Part shown: positions 1 through 7,009 of the stretch, in pieces
Position numbering within the stretch: the first letter of the stretch is position 1
Layout: the number at the start of each line of letters is the position of its first letter
Assembly (NCBI GenBank): GCA_021796315.1
Contig: JAJYOH010000080.1
Coordinates: 1 to 14,933 of the forward strand
Origin: Chloroflexota bacterium
GTDB lineage: Bacteria > Chloroflexota > Anaerolineae > Anaerolineales > Villigracilaceae
Reading direction: 5' to 3'
Length of the DNA stretch: 14,933 nucleotides
Made by a program: the position numbers and the translations under genes
The notes under the pieces: generated by a model
Databases searched by the model: none
What the model was told of the DNA's origin: nothing
The model's input: the letters and a program-made list of their open reading frames with translations, nothing else

Positions 1-2
1 CT

Positions 3-797
3 GCGACAATGTATCGCACCAGCGACGGTGGCGCAACGTGGACTTCATCTTCAGTCCCATTTGGCAGCGGCGATCTGCATTTTCTGGATGCAAATAATGG
101 CTGGATCATGGCCAGTCTCGGCGCGGGCGCTGGTTCGATGGGCGTCGCGATTTTTCAAACGACTGATGCTGGCGCAACATGGACTCAAACATACACCAAC
201 GATCCCAATCAACCCAACGCGGCTACCAGCCTTCCGCTTGGCGGACTCAAAGATGGACTGACTCCGCTCGACATGCAAAATGCTTTCATCGGCGGAGTCA
301 CTTACACAACGGGCGCGATTTATCTGTATAAAACGTCAGACGGCGGACATTCTTGGAGTCAGGTCTCCGTTACGGCTCCGGTCGGATACGAACAGGCTCA
401 ATTTGAAACCGTCGGCCCAACATTTGTCTCGGCCAAGGACGCGTATCTGCCGGTTCACGCATCATCTCAATATGGCGTTATGCTGGCTGTCTACGTGTCG
501 CACGATGGCGGCGCAACGTGGGTGCTTACGCCTAAGTTGATTCCGCAAGGTGGAACGATGACTTTTGTCTCGCCGAGTGATGGCTTCGTTTGGAATGGCA
601 CTGCATTTTATGTGACGCATGATGGCGCGCAAACATGGACGACCATCACGCCCGATATCGCTTTCGGAGATAATTTTGCTGGAATGGATTTTGTCAACGC
701 GACCACAGGCTTTGTCCTGACGAATGATGTGACCGGCGTACGTAGGCTTTATAAGACAACGAACAGCGGCGCAAACTGGACTCAACTCGGGCAATAG
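3..797 (+). CDS. Asp-box (BNR / Ycf48-like) beta-propeller protein, 3' part
   Basis: The reading frame is open to the left edge, so the true start lies outside the window; the first in-frame ATG is at 9. Six Asp-box motifs of the S/T-x-D-x-G-x-T/S-W type are visible at residues 5-11, 52-58, 109-116, 164-171, 204-210 and 251-257 (counted from that ATG), spaced 40-60 residues apart. This spacing is typical of sialidase-like or Ycf48/HCF136-like beta-propellers. No enzyme active site is recognisable, and a structural or binding role on the cell surface is inferred. The stop codon is followed after one base by the ATG of the Gmad2 lipoprotein, so the two genes are almost certainly co-transcribed. 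The exact function is unknown; propeller assignment is firm. Confidence 0.85.
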   Translation, partial: ATMYRTSDGGATWTSSSVPFGSGDLHFLDANNGWIMASLGAGAGSMGVAIFQTTDAGATWTQTYTNDPNQPNAATSLPLGGLKDGLTPLDMQNAFIGGVTYTTGAIYLYKTSDGGHSWSQVSVTAPVGYEQAQFETVGPTFVSAKDAYLPVHASSQYGVMLAVYVSHDGGATWVLTPKLIPQGGTMTFVSPSDGFVWNGTAFYVTHDGAQTWTTITPDIAFGDNFAGMDFVNATTGFVLTNDVTGVRRLYKTTNSGANWTQLGQ

Positions 798-798
798 C

Positions 799-1740
799 AT
801 GAAACAAATATTCCCGTTTTTGATTCTCGGACTGACCGCGCTGGCCTGTTCATTATTCTCGCCCGCCGCTTCCACTCCGACCGTTCAACCGGCTCCCGTT
901 ACACAAGCAGTTTCCACGCTGACGCCCGCCGCGCCATCCATTCCAGCACTGACAGCGGATCAACTCAAAAATGCCAAAGTCCAACTTGTTGCCAGGGACT
1001 CGCATCCAACAGTTCAATTGACAGATGGCTTATATCAAAACGGCACCGATCCGGCTTCGACGGATTATGCAAGCGTGAATTTGCTTCCGCAAATTGCATA
1101 CGGTGATTTGAATGGCGATAGCGCGTCCGATGCGGCAATTCTGCTCGCTGAAAATTATGGCGGAACTGGCGTCTTCGTTTCGGTCATTGCCATGCTGAAT
1201 CAAAATGGACAGCCCGTGCAAGCCGCATCTGAAATGATTGACGACCGGCCAAAGATCAACAGTCTTAGTATTCAAAATGGACAAATCTTCCTTGACGCGG
1301 TAATTCACGGTCCGAACGATCCTGGTTGCTGTGCGGCCTGGCCGACGAAACGGACATTTCGTTATGAGTTCAACAAATTGGTGATGACCAGTTTTTCCAG
1401 CGGCACACCGGATGGCAGCGAACGCGTGATCACGATCACGCAGCCATCGAACGGAGATCAAGTTACGCTTTCGCAGCCGTTGACGGTCACAGGAAATGTC
1501 ACCATCGCACCATTCGAGAACAATTTGGTCTATTCGATTTTCGATTCGAATAACAATCAAGTTGCCAATGGCTCTTTACTTGTTCAGGCATCACAACCCG
1601 GCGGACCGGGTTCTTTTTCACTGCCGGTTGATTTATCGAAGATCATATCACCGGGACCGGAGCGAATAGAAATCGAAGACACAAGCCCGGCGGACGGTTC
1701 GGTTCTTGCGCTTGGCTCGGTGACGATCAATATAAAGTAG
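799..1740 (+). CDS. Secreted lipoprotein with C-terminal Gmad2 immunoglobulin-like domain
   Basis: 313 residues. The N-terminus is a lipoprotein signal (basic start, hydrophobic stretch, lipobox LALAC with Cys17), followed by a Thr/Pro/Ala-rich linker to about residue 52. Residues 55-200 form a domain with an FG-GAP-like acidic loop (GDLNGDSASD, D103/N105/D107/D111), a possible calcium site, and a double Cys (177-178). Residues 209-313 match the Gmad2 type of immunoglobulin-like domain, starting with ITITQPSNGDQV and ending in a beta-rich tail. Gmad2 is known from spore germination proteins and many extracellular proteins. The protein is expected to be lipid-anchored on the outside of the membrane. 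It starts one base after the stop of the Asp-box gene, so they probably form one operon. The ligand is unknown. Confidence 0.85.
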   Translation: MKQIFPFLILGLTALACSLFSPAASTPTVQPAPVTQAVSTLTPAAPSIPALTADQLKNAKVQLVARDSHPTVQLTDGLYQNGTDPASTDYASVNLLPQIAYGDLNGDSASDAAILLAENYGGTGVFVSVIAMLNQNGQPVQAASEMIDDRPKINSLSIQNGQIFLDAVIHGPNDPGCCAAWPTKRTFRYEFNKLVMTSFSSGTPDGSERVITITQPSNGDQVTLSQPLTVTGNVTIAPFENNLVYSIFDSNNNQVANGSLLVQASQPGGPGSFSLPVDLSKIISPGPERIEIEDTSPADGSVLALGSVTINIK

Positions 1741-1759
1741 AATCAAGTAAGTCTCGATT

Positions 1760-1800
1760 GCTCAGGCCGCCGTCCCCGGCGGCGAGACGCCGCCTAGAGC
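1760..1800 (+). repeat. GC-rich hairpin repeat, copy 1
   Basis: A 41-nt element beginning GCTC and ending TAGAGC. It has a 7-bp perfect stem (1778-1784 with 1788-1794, loop AGA) and a weaker upstream GCCGCC arm. It aligns with copies at 2331-2372 and, reversed, 4566-4606. It lies 20 nt after the lipoprotein stop, in the 142-nt gap before the CBS gene, and could stabilise or end the upstream transcript. Confidence 0.8.
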
Positions 1801-1882
1801 AGGTTTGAGATTGCCCAACAATTATCGAATAAATAATTAACTTCAATGTGATCTGCTGATTTTACTCGTAGAGGAGAGAACT

Positions 1883-2287
1883 ATGCCAAACACTGTCCGT
1901 GATTGGATGAGCATCCCGGTAATTGTGGTGGATGCTGACACGAGCGTGTCCCACGCGATGACGTTGATGCGCCGCCGCAATATCCATAGCGTGGTCGTGG
2001 ATATTTCCGACAAGAACGCGGCTTATGGCATCGTCACCACCACCGACATCCGCGACAAGATCGTGGGCGCGGATCGTAATCCGGCAAATACAACCGTGCG
2101 CGAAATCATGTCCGGGCCGATCATCACAGCCAAACCAGAATGGACGTTGAAGGAATGTTCCCAGATCATGCACGAACATCACTTTCATCACATGCCTGTG
2201 GCTGATGAGCATGGCACGCTGGTTGGTATGATCTCCGCCACGAATATTTTCGAGGCAGTCGAGGAACACGGTTGGGAAGAAGAGTGA
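1883..2287 (+). CDS. Two-CBS-domain protein
   Basis: 134 residues made almost entirely of a tandem CBS pair (Bateman module): CBS1 about 8-62 and CBS2 about 75-128. CBS modules bind adenine nucleotides such as AMP or ATP, or SAM, and act as sensors; stand-alone pairs usually regulate partners in trans. Typical features are the DIR motif at the end of CBS1 (residues 55-57) and the hydrophobic-Pro-Val-x-D strand MPVAD in CBS2. A His-rich stretch (H97, H99, H100, H102, H103) sits just before that strand. The ATG is preceded by a strong GAGGAGAG ribosome-binding site. It is flanked by two copies of the hairpin repeat, which suggests a monocistronic unit. The target is not identifiable from context. 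Confidence 0.93.
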   Translation: MPNTVRDWMSIPVIVVDADTSVSHAMTLMRRRNIHSVVVDISDKNAAYGIVTTTDIRDKIVGADRNPANTTVREIMSGPIITAKPEWTLKECSQIMHEHHFHHMPVADEHGTLVGMISATNIFEAVEEHGWEEE

Positions 2288-2322
2288 GCAGTGGTCAGTA
2301 AACAGTGACCAGTATTCAGAAA
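2288..2322 (+). repeat. Period-7 degenerate tandem repeat (nCAGTnn)
   Basis: Directly after the CBS stop codon, CAGT recurs at 2289, 2296, 2303 and 2310, with CAGA at 2317, exactly every 7 nt. TGGTCA and TGACCA within it also form a short hairpin. It resembles heptameric short tandem repeats described in cyanobacteria, but I cannot tell whether the family is the same. Confidence 0.6.
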
Positions 2323-2330
2323 GCGCGCAA

Positions 2331-2372
2331 GCTCCAGCCGCTGTCTTCGGCGGCGAGGACGCCGCCGAGAGC
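2331..2372 (+). repeat. GC-rich hairpin repeat, copy 2
   Basis: A 42-nt element in the same orientation as copy 1, with a 9-bp perfect stem (2347-2355 with 2360-2368, loop AGGA). It lies 44 nt after the CBS stop, between the convergent CBS and cytochrome genes, where it could serve as a transcript end for both strands. Confidence 0.8.
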
Positions 2373-2395
2373 CTAACCTCGTAAACCAATCAAGG

Positions 2396-2413
2396 CTAAC
2401 TTGAATTAGTTAG
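2396..2413. terminator. Weak 6-bp hairpin between convergent genes
   Basis: CTAACT, a 6-nt loop, then AGTTAG. It sits 19 nt beyond the cytochrome stop on the minus strand. There is no clear T tract, so a terminator role is only possible. Confidence 0.25.
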
Positions 2414-2431
2414 ATTGAATATGCCAGCGAC

Positions 2432-3082
2432 TTAGCTTCGTGTTCGCGTGCGCCGCACAAAAGCATATATAACTGCGGCCAACATCAATATGACGACGGC
2501 TAAAAGGCCGATGATTGAATTCGATGGCTTGGTTTGCGGCGAAGCAGGCGGCGGTGTGGATGTGGGTGTAGAAGTAACACTTGGCTCTTGAAGCCTGCCG
2601 TTCAATGTAAAAAGATACGCGGCCAAAGCCTGATATTCATTGTCTGTCAACGAGCCGGGAGCTTCGGGCGGATGTGTGGCTTTCAGAAATGCGGACAATT
2701 CCTGCATGTCAGAAAAACGTGATAACTGATCGCTGCGAACGAGTGGCGGGACAACCGTCGGGACAGGAAAACTGTCATTGGCGTAGCGTCCGCTGTGGCA
2801 GCCGCGCGCCCAACAGTTCTGATGATCCGGTTCCCACATCGCGCGAAAATCATCGGTCAGTCCCTGTCCTTTGTCGCCATGACAAGGCATACAGTAACGC
2901 CAAAAAAGATAGCGTCCAAGTTCGAGTTCGGTTGGATTGTCCGGCAGCGGCGGCTGCGCGAACGGATCATAAGTCGGCGTTGGCGAAGCGGATGGAGATT
3001 GTCCGCTCGCGGAAAGAGTCGGCAAATATGCAACAAGCATGGCCAACATAACGATCAACAAAATTTGGGGAAGCTTTTTCAT
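2432..3082 (-). CDS. Membrane-anchored c-type cytochrome
   Basis: 216 residues. The N-terminus (1-29) is a signal peptide, followed by a Ser/Pro/Thr-rich spacer. The haem-binding motif CMPCH is at C64, C67, H68, in the usual context LGRYLFWRYCMPCHGDKGQG. A second Cys/His group, C90-W-A-R-G-C95-H96, has CX4CH spacing. The end of the cytochrome fold is the helix around residues 147-163 (DNEYQALAAYLFTLNG). A Thr/Pro linker (168-187) leads to a C-terminal membrane helix (about 188-208) and a basic tail. The protein is expected outside the membrane and tethered at its C-terminus, passing electrons to or from an unknown partner. M126 or M82 could be the distal haem ligand. It is divergent from the RNase H gene; the 74-nt gap must hold both promoters. 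Confidence 0.88.
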   Translation of the reverse strand: MKKLPQILLIVMLAMLVAYLPTLSASGQSPSASPTPTYDPFAQPPLPDNPTELELGRYLFWRYCMPCHGDKGQGLTDDFRAMWEPDHQNCWARGCHSGRYANDSFPVPTVVPPLVRSDQLSRFSDMQELSAFLKATHPPEAPGSLTDNEYQALAAYLFTLNGRLQEPSVTSTPTSTPPPASPQTKPSNSIIGLLAVVILMLAAVIYAFVRRTRTRS

Positions 3083-3156
3083 CGAATGTCCCGCGCGAAA
3101 TAATTTACACTTAGTATAAACCTAATTGGTTTTTGATTTGGAGATAAAATTGAATT

Positions 3157-3774
3157 ATGTCTGGACAGAAATTTTATGTTGTGTGGAAGGGACGCAAGCA
3201 GGGCATCTTCACTTCATGGCCGGAATGTGAAGCACAGGTCAAAGGATTTGCGGACGCGCAATACAAGGCTTTTGCAACGCGTGCCGAAGCGGAGCGGGCT
3301 TTTGACGCGTCATATAACGATTACAAAGGCAAACCAGCTTCGACTCAAAAATGGCTCTTCGCTCCGAACCCGCCGATCATTCCCAGTCTGTGTGTGGACG
3401 CGGCTTGCGACGGTTCTCCCGGCCGCCTCGAATATCGCGGCGTCAAGACCGAAAGCGGCGAGCAGATTTTTCACGCCGGTCCATTCGCGGACGGAACGAA
3501 TAACATCGGCGAATTCCTTGCCATCGTTTTGGCTTTTGATTGGTTATCAAAAAATAAACTCGACTGGCCGATTTATTCTGATTCGGTAAATGCGATTGCA
3601 TGGATTCAAGCTGGTAAATGCAATACTAAATTAGCGCGTTTGCCTTCCAACAAAATGTTATTCGGGTTGATCGCACATGCAGAAGAAAATTTACAATCGT
3701 CGAAAACGTTCAAAGTTTTGAAATGGGATACGCAAGCCTGGGGTGAGACCCCGGCGGATTTTGGGAGGAAGTAA
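3157..3774 (+). CDS. rnhA: Ribonuclease HI with N-terminal RNA/DNA-hybrid-binding domain
   Basis: 205 residues. Residues 4-50 are the hybrid-binding (viroplasmin-like, HBD) domain, recognisable by KFYVVWKGRKQGIF and the following helix ending in AERAF. Residues 75-205 are the RNase H fold, with catalytic acids D81 (LCVDAAC), E119 (NNIGEFLAI), D142 (YSDS) and a final Asp near the C-terminus (D201 in ADFGRK, less likely D191). The enzyme cuts the RNA strand of RNA-DNA hybrids in the cytoplasm, removing primers and R-loops. HBD-type RNases HI are common in eukaryotes and in some bacteria. The ATG has a GGAG site 13 nt upstream, slightly far. The symbol is the family symbol. Confidence 0.93.
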   Translation: MSGQKFYVVWKGRKQGIFTSWPECEAQVKGFADAQYKAFATRAEAERAFDASYNDYKGKPASTQKWLFAPNPPIIPSLCVDAACDGSPGRLEYRGVKTESGEQIFHAGPFADGTNNIGEFLAIVLAFDWLSKNKLDWPIYSDSVNAIAWIQAGKCNTKLARLPSNKMLFGLIAHAEENLQSSKTFKVLKWDTQAWGETPADFGRK

Positions 3775-3853
3775 GTAGTTGACGTATAATTCAAATATGG
3801 CAACACCATCTGTTTTTCGAGTTCCCCCTTTGAATAAACGTAAGCGCATCCCG

Positions 3854-4165
3854 ATGAAGACGATTCGCGCGATTGCGAAACACATTGCGGAGAAATTCGA
3901 CCCTGAGCAGATCATTCTCTTCGGCTCTCATGCGTACGGCAAGCCGAACGCATGGAGCGACGTGGATCTGCTGGTGGTGATGGATACGCCGAAGGGAGAG
4001 ATGGAAACCATCCTTGCGATTGTTGATTCATTGCCCGAGGTATTGTTCAGTGTTGATATCCTGGCGCGTTCCCGCGAAACCATCAAAAAACGACAATCAT
4101 GGGGAGACCCGTTTATGAATGAGATTGTCGAAAAGGGCAAGGTCTTATATGCACGGGATAATTGA
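3854..4165 (+). CDS. Minimal nucleotidyltransferase (MNT/MntA-like), partner of HEPN protein
   Basis: 103 residues from the ATG at 3854. The polymerase-beta-fold signature GSX10DXD is complete: G24-S25 and D36/D38 (GSHAYG...SDVDLL). A third acid is D68 in SVDIL. MNT proteins of MNT-HEPN pairs act as antitoxins that AMPylate or oligoadenylylate the HEPN partner. The start is uncertain: the frame extends upstream to ATG 3797 and to TTG 3779. The TTG has a GGGAGG site about 10 nt away, but the extra 25 residues look unfolded. A TTGGGA/TATAAT promoter-like pair at 3761-3790 would place transcription start near ATG 3797, so a leaderless start there is also possible. I prefer 3854 because family members begin with a similar KTI-x-x-IAKHIAEKF helix. 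It overlaps the HEPN gene by 17 nt. Confidence 0.88.
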   Translation: MKTIRAIAKHIAEKFDPEQIILFGSHAYGKPNAWSDVDLLVVMDTPKGEMETILAIVDSLPEVLFSVDILARSRETIKKRQSWGDPFMNEIVEKGKVLYARDN

Positions 4166-4535
4166 AGAGTGGGTATTTAAAGCAGAGGAAGATTATGATT
4201 CTGCCGACATGCTTTTGCATGGACGCGAAGCCCCGATCACTGCAACAGCCTGCTTTCACTGCCAGCAATGCGCGGAGAAATATCTAAAAGCCTTTCTTGC
4301 TGAACATGAGATTAGCTTCCCCAAAATTCATGAATTAGTTCCACTTCTAAATTTGTGCCTCCCAATAGACCAGGAGTTTAAAGTCCTCCTCAAAGACCTG
4401 CGGAGACTTGAAAGTTTTGCCATTTCGGTGCGTTATCCGGGCGTGCGCGTAGGGTCGAAGACTGCTGAGGAAGCGTTCAAAGCGGCAACAAGGGTACGCG
4501 CGTTTGTAAGAAGAAAACTCAATATCAAAAAATAG
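4149..4535 (+). CDS. HEPN-domain protein, partner of MNT
   Basis: 128 all-helical residues from ATG 4149, which overlaps the MNT gene; AAGG lies just upstream. Family signatures are WVFKAEEDYDSA (8-19), CFHCQQCAEKYLKAFL (35-50), the KIHELVPLL segment (59-67) and RRLESFAISVRYPG (85-98). HEPN proteins of this type (PF05168) form two-gene modules with MNT proteins. In RNase toxins the active site is Rx4-6H; no Arg here is followed by a His at that spacing, so ribonuclease activity is doubtful. The longer frame from 4119 is not used, because the MNT overlap and homology both favour 4149. Possible roles are an inactive toxin-antitoxin remnant, a substrate of the MNT, or a nucleotide-binding helper. 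Confidence 0.88.
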   Translation: MHGIIEEWVFKAEEDYDSADMLLHGREAPITATACFHCQQCAEKYLKAFLAEHEISFPKIHELVPLLNLCLPIDQEFKVLLKDLRRLESFAISVRYPGVRVGSKTAEEAFKAATRVRAFVRRKLNIKK

Positions 4536-4565
4536 ACCTCTTACAAAAGTCAATAAAATTATCAT

Positions 4566-4606
4566 GCTCTCGGCGGCGTCTCGCCGCCGAGGACGGCGAC
4601 GAGAGC
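4566..4606 (-). repeat. GC-rich hairpin repeat, copy 3 (inverted)
   Basis: A 41-nt element, the reverse complement of copies 1 and 2, bounded by GCTCTCG and CGAGAGC. It contains a perfect 10-bp stem with a 3-nt loop (4569-4578 with 4582-4591). It lies 31 nt after the HEPN stop in the gap before the second lipoprotein. Confidence 0.85.
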
Positions 4607-4681
4607 ACTTATGCAAGATGTCAAATAGAATACTGCGCCTGGCGATTTGCGAGCCTCGGCAATTTGGGAGAAAATGAAATT

Positions 4682-5671
4682 ATGAAATCCTCAAGATTCT
4701 ACCTTTGTCTTTTTACCTTTGTTCTTCTTTCAGCTTGCAGTTCTGGCGCGAGTACGCCAACTCTGACGCACTCTCCAACTTTGTTGCCTACGGTCACTGT
4801 CATTCCTGAAACACCTACTGCAATTCCAACTGCTACACCGACAGTGAAGGTAGTTCTCCAGCCAGAAACAGTTGGATGCTTGAGTAAAGATTTATGCTAT
4901 GGCATTGAGCCTGTCAATGGGGCGGCGCTGTACAAACAGGCAACCGAAGCGCTCCTCATGGGACCGGCAAACGACCAATACTTTAAAGATTTTGGTTTGG
5001 CTAATGCGACTTATGAACAGCGAATGAAGTGGCTAAGAAATAGTATGCACGTGAACCCTAACACTGGGGAGAATGAAGGCTACTGGCTGCCAGACAAAAG
5101 TCCGAAGGGGACGGAGTTTATGATTTTGCAGAATAATGGGCAGGAGTTTGGCCTGTTTCATGCCAGCGTAGCGATGCAGAAGGCTGGGGGAATGAGATTG
5201 GATGACATCGAGTTGGTTGTCTTTGGACCCGACGCATATAAAGAAAATCGGGGCGGGGTGAAGGATTTGTTTGCGAAAATTGTTGCTGAAAATACAAACT
5301 TCAACGGTGCGTATGGGCCATTAAGGAACGGCGTAATCTTCGATAAATCTACGGAAATTTTTGGTCTTGCGACTGTCGATAATGGGGAGAAAGTTGTGTT
5401 TATTGCTGGCAATGCATTAGACAGTGGTGGTCGTATGCCGCCGAGCGCCGCTATCAATACCCTTGGGAGCGGAGATACTTCCCGAGTCGCTGCCTCGATG
5501 TTTGAACTTTTTTATCGAGTAACGGATGAATGGACAGTCAAACAATTAAAGGAGACTGGTCCATATTTAGATATAGCAGCAGGGTTTATGACTAATCCTC
5601 CGATCGTACCCATTGCAGAGAATCCTGCGGATTTTGTTGGGCCGAAAGTGTTGTTTGAGCCAGTTAACTGA
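4682..5671 (+). CDS. Secreted lipoprotein of unknown function
   Basis: 329 residues from ATG 4682. The signal is a lipoprotein type, MKSSRFYLCLFTFVLLSAC, with the lipid-accepting Cys at 19. A Thr/Pro-rich linker follows to about residue 60. The rest (about 270 residues) has a mixed alpha/beta look, with a Cys pair near its start (CLSKDLC) and no catalytic motif that I recognise. The frame extends to TTG 4664, but GGGAG at 4666-4670 serves the ATG better and the lipoprotein signal starts there. Its A+T content appears a little higher than that of its neighbours. The protein is expected to sit on the outer face of the membrane. I cannot name a family. Confidence 0.8.
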   Translation: MKSSRFYLCLFTFVLLSACSSGASTPTLTHSPTLLPTVTVIPETPTAIPTATPTVKVVLQPETVGCLSKDLCYGIEPVNGAALYKQATEALLMGPANDQYFKDFGLANATYEQRMKWLRNSMHVNPNTGENEGYWLPDKSPKGTEFMILQNNGQEFGLFHASVAMQKAGGMRLDDIELVVFGPDAYKENRGGVKDLFAKIVAENTNFNGAYGPLRNGVIFDKSTEIFGLATVDNGEKVVFIAGNALDSGGRMPPSAAINTLGSGDTSRVAASMFELFYRVTDEWTVKQLKETGPYLDIAAGFMTNPPIVPIAENPADFVGPKVLFEPVN

Positions 5672-5787
5672 GAAACTTTCTTGTTTGCGTTGAGTGCTGA
5701 AAAACTTACTATAGCGGGCCATTTGTTCGCGGACCTTTTCCAAGATCTGCTGATATTGATGTTCCAGTTAGAAGTAAAATTCTGTTT

Positions 5788-5812
5788 GCCTGACCTGTCA
5801 GACTTGTTGACA
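5788..5812 (+). repeat. Short GCCTGAC...CAGACTTGT repeat-like sequence
   Basis: In the 305-nt gap 5672-5976, GCCTGACCTGTCAGACTTGT resembles the sequence at 13663-13690 (GCCTGACTTGTT, then CAGACTTG) with an 11-nt length difference. The rest of 5672-5833 shows no gene or clear signal. Confidence 0.35.
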
Positions 5813-5833
5813 TTTTGACTAAAGGACATTGTT

Positions 5834-5976
5834 ATGAAAACTGCTCTCCTCCTCATTGATATTCAAAAAGATTACTTTCCCGGCGGGCGGATGGAACTGG
5901 TCAAGCCGTTGGAAGCCGCGAAGAAAATGTACACGTTGCTCTAATGCCTCCGCGAGCATAATCAACATTATCAAAC
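5834..5976 (+). pseudogene. N-terminal stub of an isochorismatase/cysteine hydrolase family gene
   Basis: ATG 5834, with AAAGGA just upstream, opens a 36-codon frame closed by TAA at 5942. The peptide begins MKTALLLIDIQKDYFPGG and continues through RMELVKPLEAA. This is the family's first strand with its catalytic Asp (LIDIQ) followed by the conserved DYFPGG. Complete family members are about 180-200 residues; everything after the first helix is missing, including the catalytic Lys and Cys. After the stop, the same frame reads CLREHNQHYQT, which still looks like the next segment of the family. The stub is therefore a decayed gene, with the flippase-like ORF starting immediately after it. Confidence 0.75.
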
Positions 5977-6957
5977 ATGAAGAATAAGCGACGTTTTTTG
6001 ATTCGCTTTCTTTTTGTCATTATTCTCGCTACTTTGCTCTATTTCGCCTTGCGCGACGCGCCTCTGCTTGAAATTTGGGCGGTTATCCAACGAGTCCAAC
6101 TCTGGCAAATCCTCCTCATCCTCAGCATGGATTTTTTGATTTACATGTGCACTACTGCGCGCTGGTGGTTCATCGTCAATGCCGACAATAAGCGCGTAAA
6201 ATATTTCCCGTTGATTCCCGTGCGTATCTCCGTGTTCGGGGTCAGTTACTTCACCATCGGTCCGCAAGTCGGCGGCGAGCCACTGCAAATCCTTTATCTG
6301 CAACGCAATCACGGCTTGACGTATACGCGCGCAACGTCAACCGTGGTCATGGACAAACTGCTCGAGTTCCTCGCCAACTTCGTTTTGCTGGCGTTCGGTT
6401 TAACGGCAATTGTCCAGGCTGGGATTCTGTCGAATAGCGGCAAGCCGCCCATCGTGAGTCTGATCGGGCTGGCAGCGCTGGTAGCATGGCCTTTGATTCA
6501 TATCATCCTGCTTTATAAAAAAATATATCCGGTGTCTGCATTACTGCGCGCACTGCCAGCCATTCCGCAAGATTCAAAAATCATCCGCTTCATACGTGCA
6601 TCCGAACATTTGGCTGGACGATTTTGCCAGCGGCATCCGCGTTCATTACTCGCCGCAATTTTTGTTTCACTGCTCGCGGCAATGGGAATGGTTGGAGAAT
6701 ACGCGTTGATCACAGCTTTCATGCAGGTTGGATTGCATTTCTGGCAGACCGCCGCCGCATGGGCTGCAAGCTGGCTTTCATTCCTCGTGCCATTGCCCGG
6801 CGGACTCGGCGCGCTCGAAGCCAGCCAGGTTTTTGCGCTCGGCATATTTGGTTACGCCGCGCCGGTTGCGATCAGCATTGTATTGTTGATGCGCGGACGT
6901 GATTTGCTCATCGGCGGTTTGGGATTGCTTCTGGCAGGCCACAGGATTGGCAGGTAA
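5977..6957 (+). CDS. Flippase-like / LPG-synthase transmembrane-domain protein (UPF0104 family)
   Basis: 326 residues, strongly hydrophobic, with about eight predicted membrane helices (for example 9-25, 43-60, 131-149, 156-178, 225-245, 257-272, 283-305 and 309-321). It carries the two family signatures: GPQVGGEPLQILYL (95-108) with the following STVVMDK (121-127), and PLPGGLGALEASQVFAL (272-288). Members include the flippase part of lysylphosphatidylglycerol synthase (MprF) and stand-alone YbhN-type proteins thought to act in lipid or polyprenol-linked glycan handling. There is no synthase domain here. No good ribosome-binding site precedes ATG 5977, and the gene begins directly at the edge of the isochorismatase stub. 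The substrate is unknown. Confidence 0.85.
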   Translation: MKNKRRFLIRFLFVIILATLLYFALRDAPLLEIWAVIQRVQLWQILLILSMDFLIYMCTTARWWFIVNADNKRVKYFPLIPVRISVFGVSYFTIGPQVGGEPLQILYLQRNHGLTYTRATSTVVMDKLLEFLANFVLLAFGLTAIVQAGILSNSGKPPIVSLIGLAALVAWPLIHIILLYKKIYPVSALLRALPAIPQDSKIIRFIRASEHLAGRFCQRHPRSLLAAIFVSLLAAMGMVGEYALITAFMQVGLHFWQTAAAWAASWLSFLVPLPGGLGALEASQVFALGIFGYAAPVAISIVLLMRGRDLLIGGLGLLLAGHRIGR

Positions 6958-7009
6958 AATAAGCAATCCGTTTTTTGCGCTTTAACCGTATTGTTGAAAA
7001 GGAGACTTT

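Noticed and set aside
462..875. 137-aa reverse-strand ORF across the Asp-box gene
   Set aside because: It runs antisense to a gene with six clear Asp-boxes, spans two real genes and shows no motif.
3740..3752. GGGGT-GAG-ACCCC hairpin followed by TTTT near 3760, terminator-like
   Set aside because: It lies inside the RNase H coding sequence, with the T run 7 nt away and in conserved C-terminal codons; the stem is only 5 bp.
1760..4606. CRISPR array from the three GC-rich repeats
   Set aside because: The copies are hundreds to thousands of bases apart, in both orientations and with genes between them; there are no spacers or cas genes.
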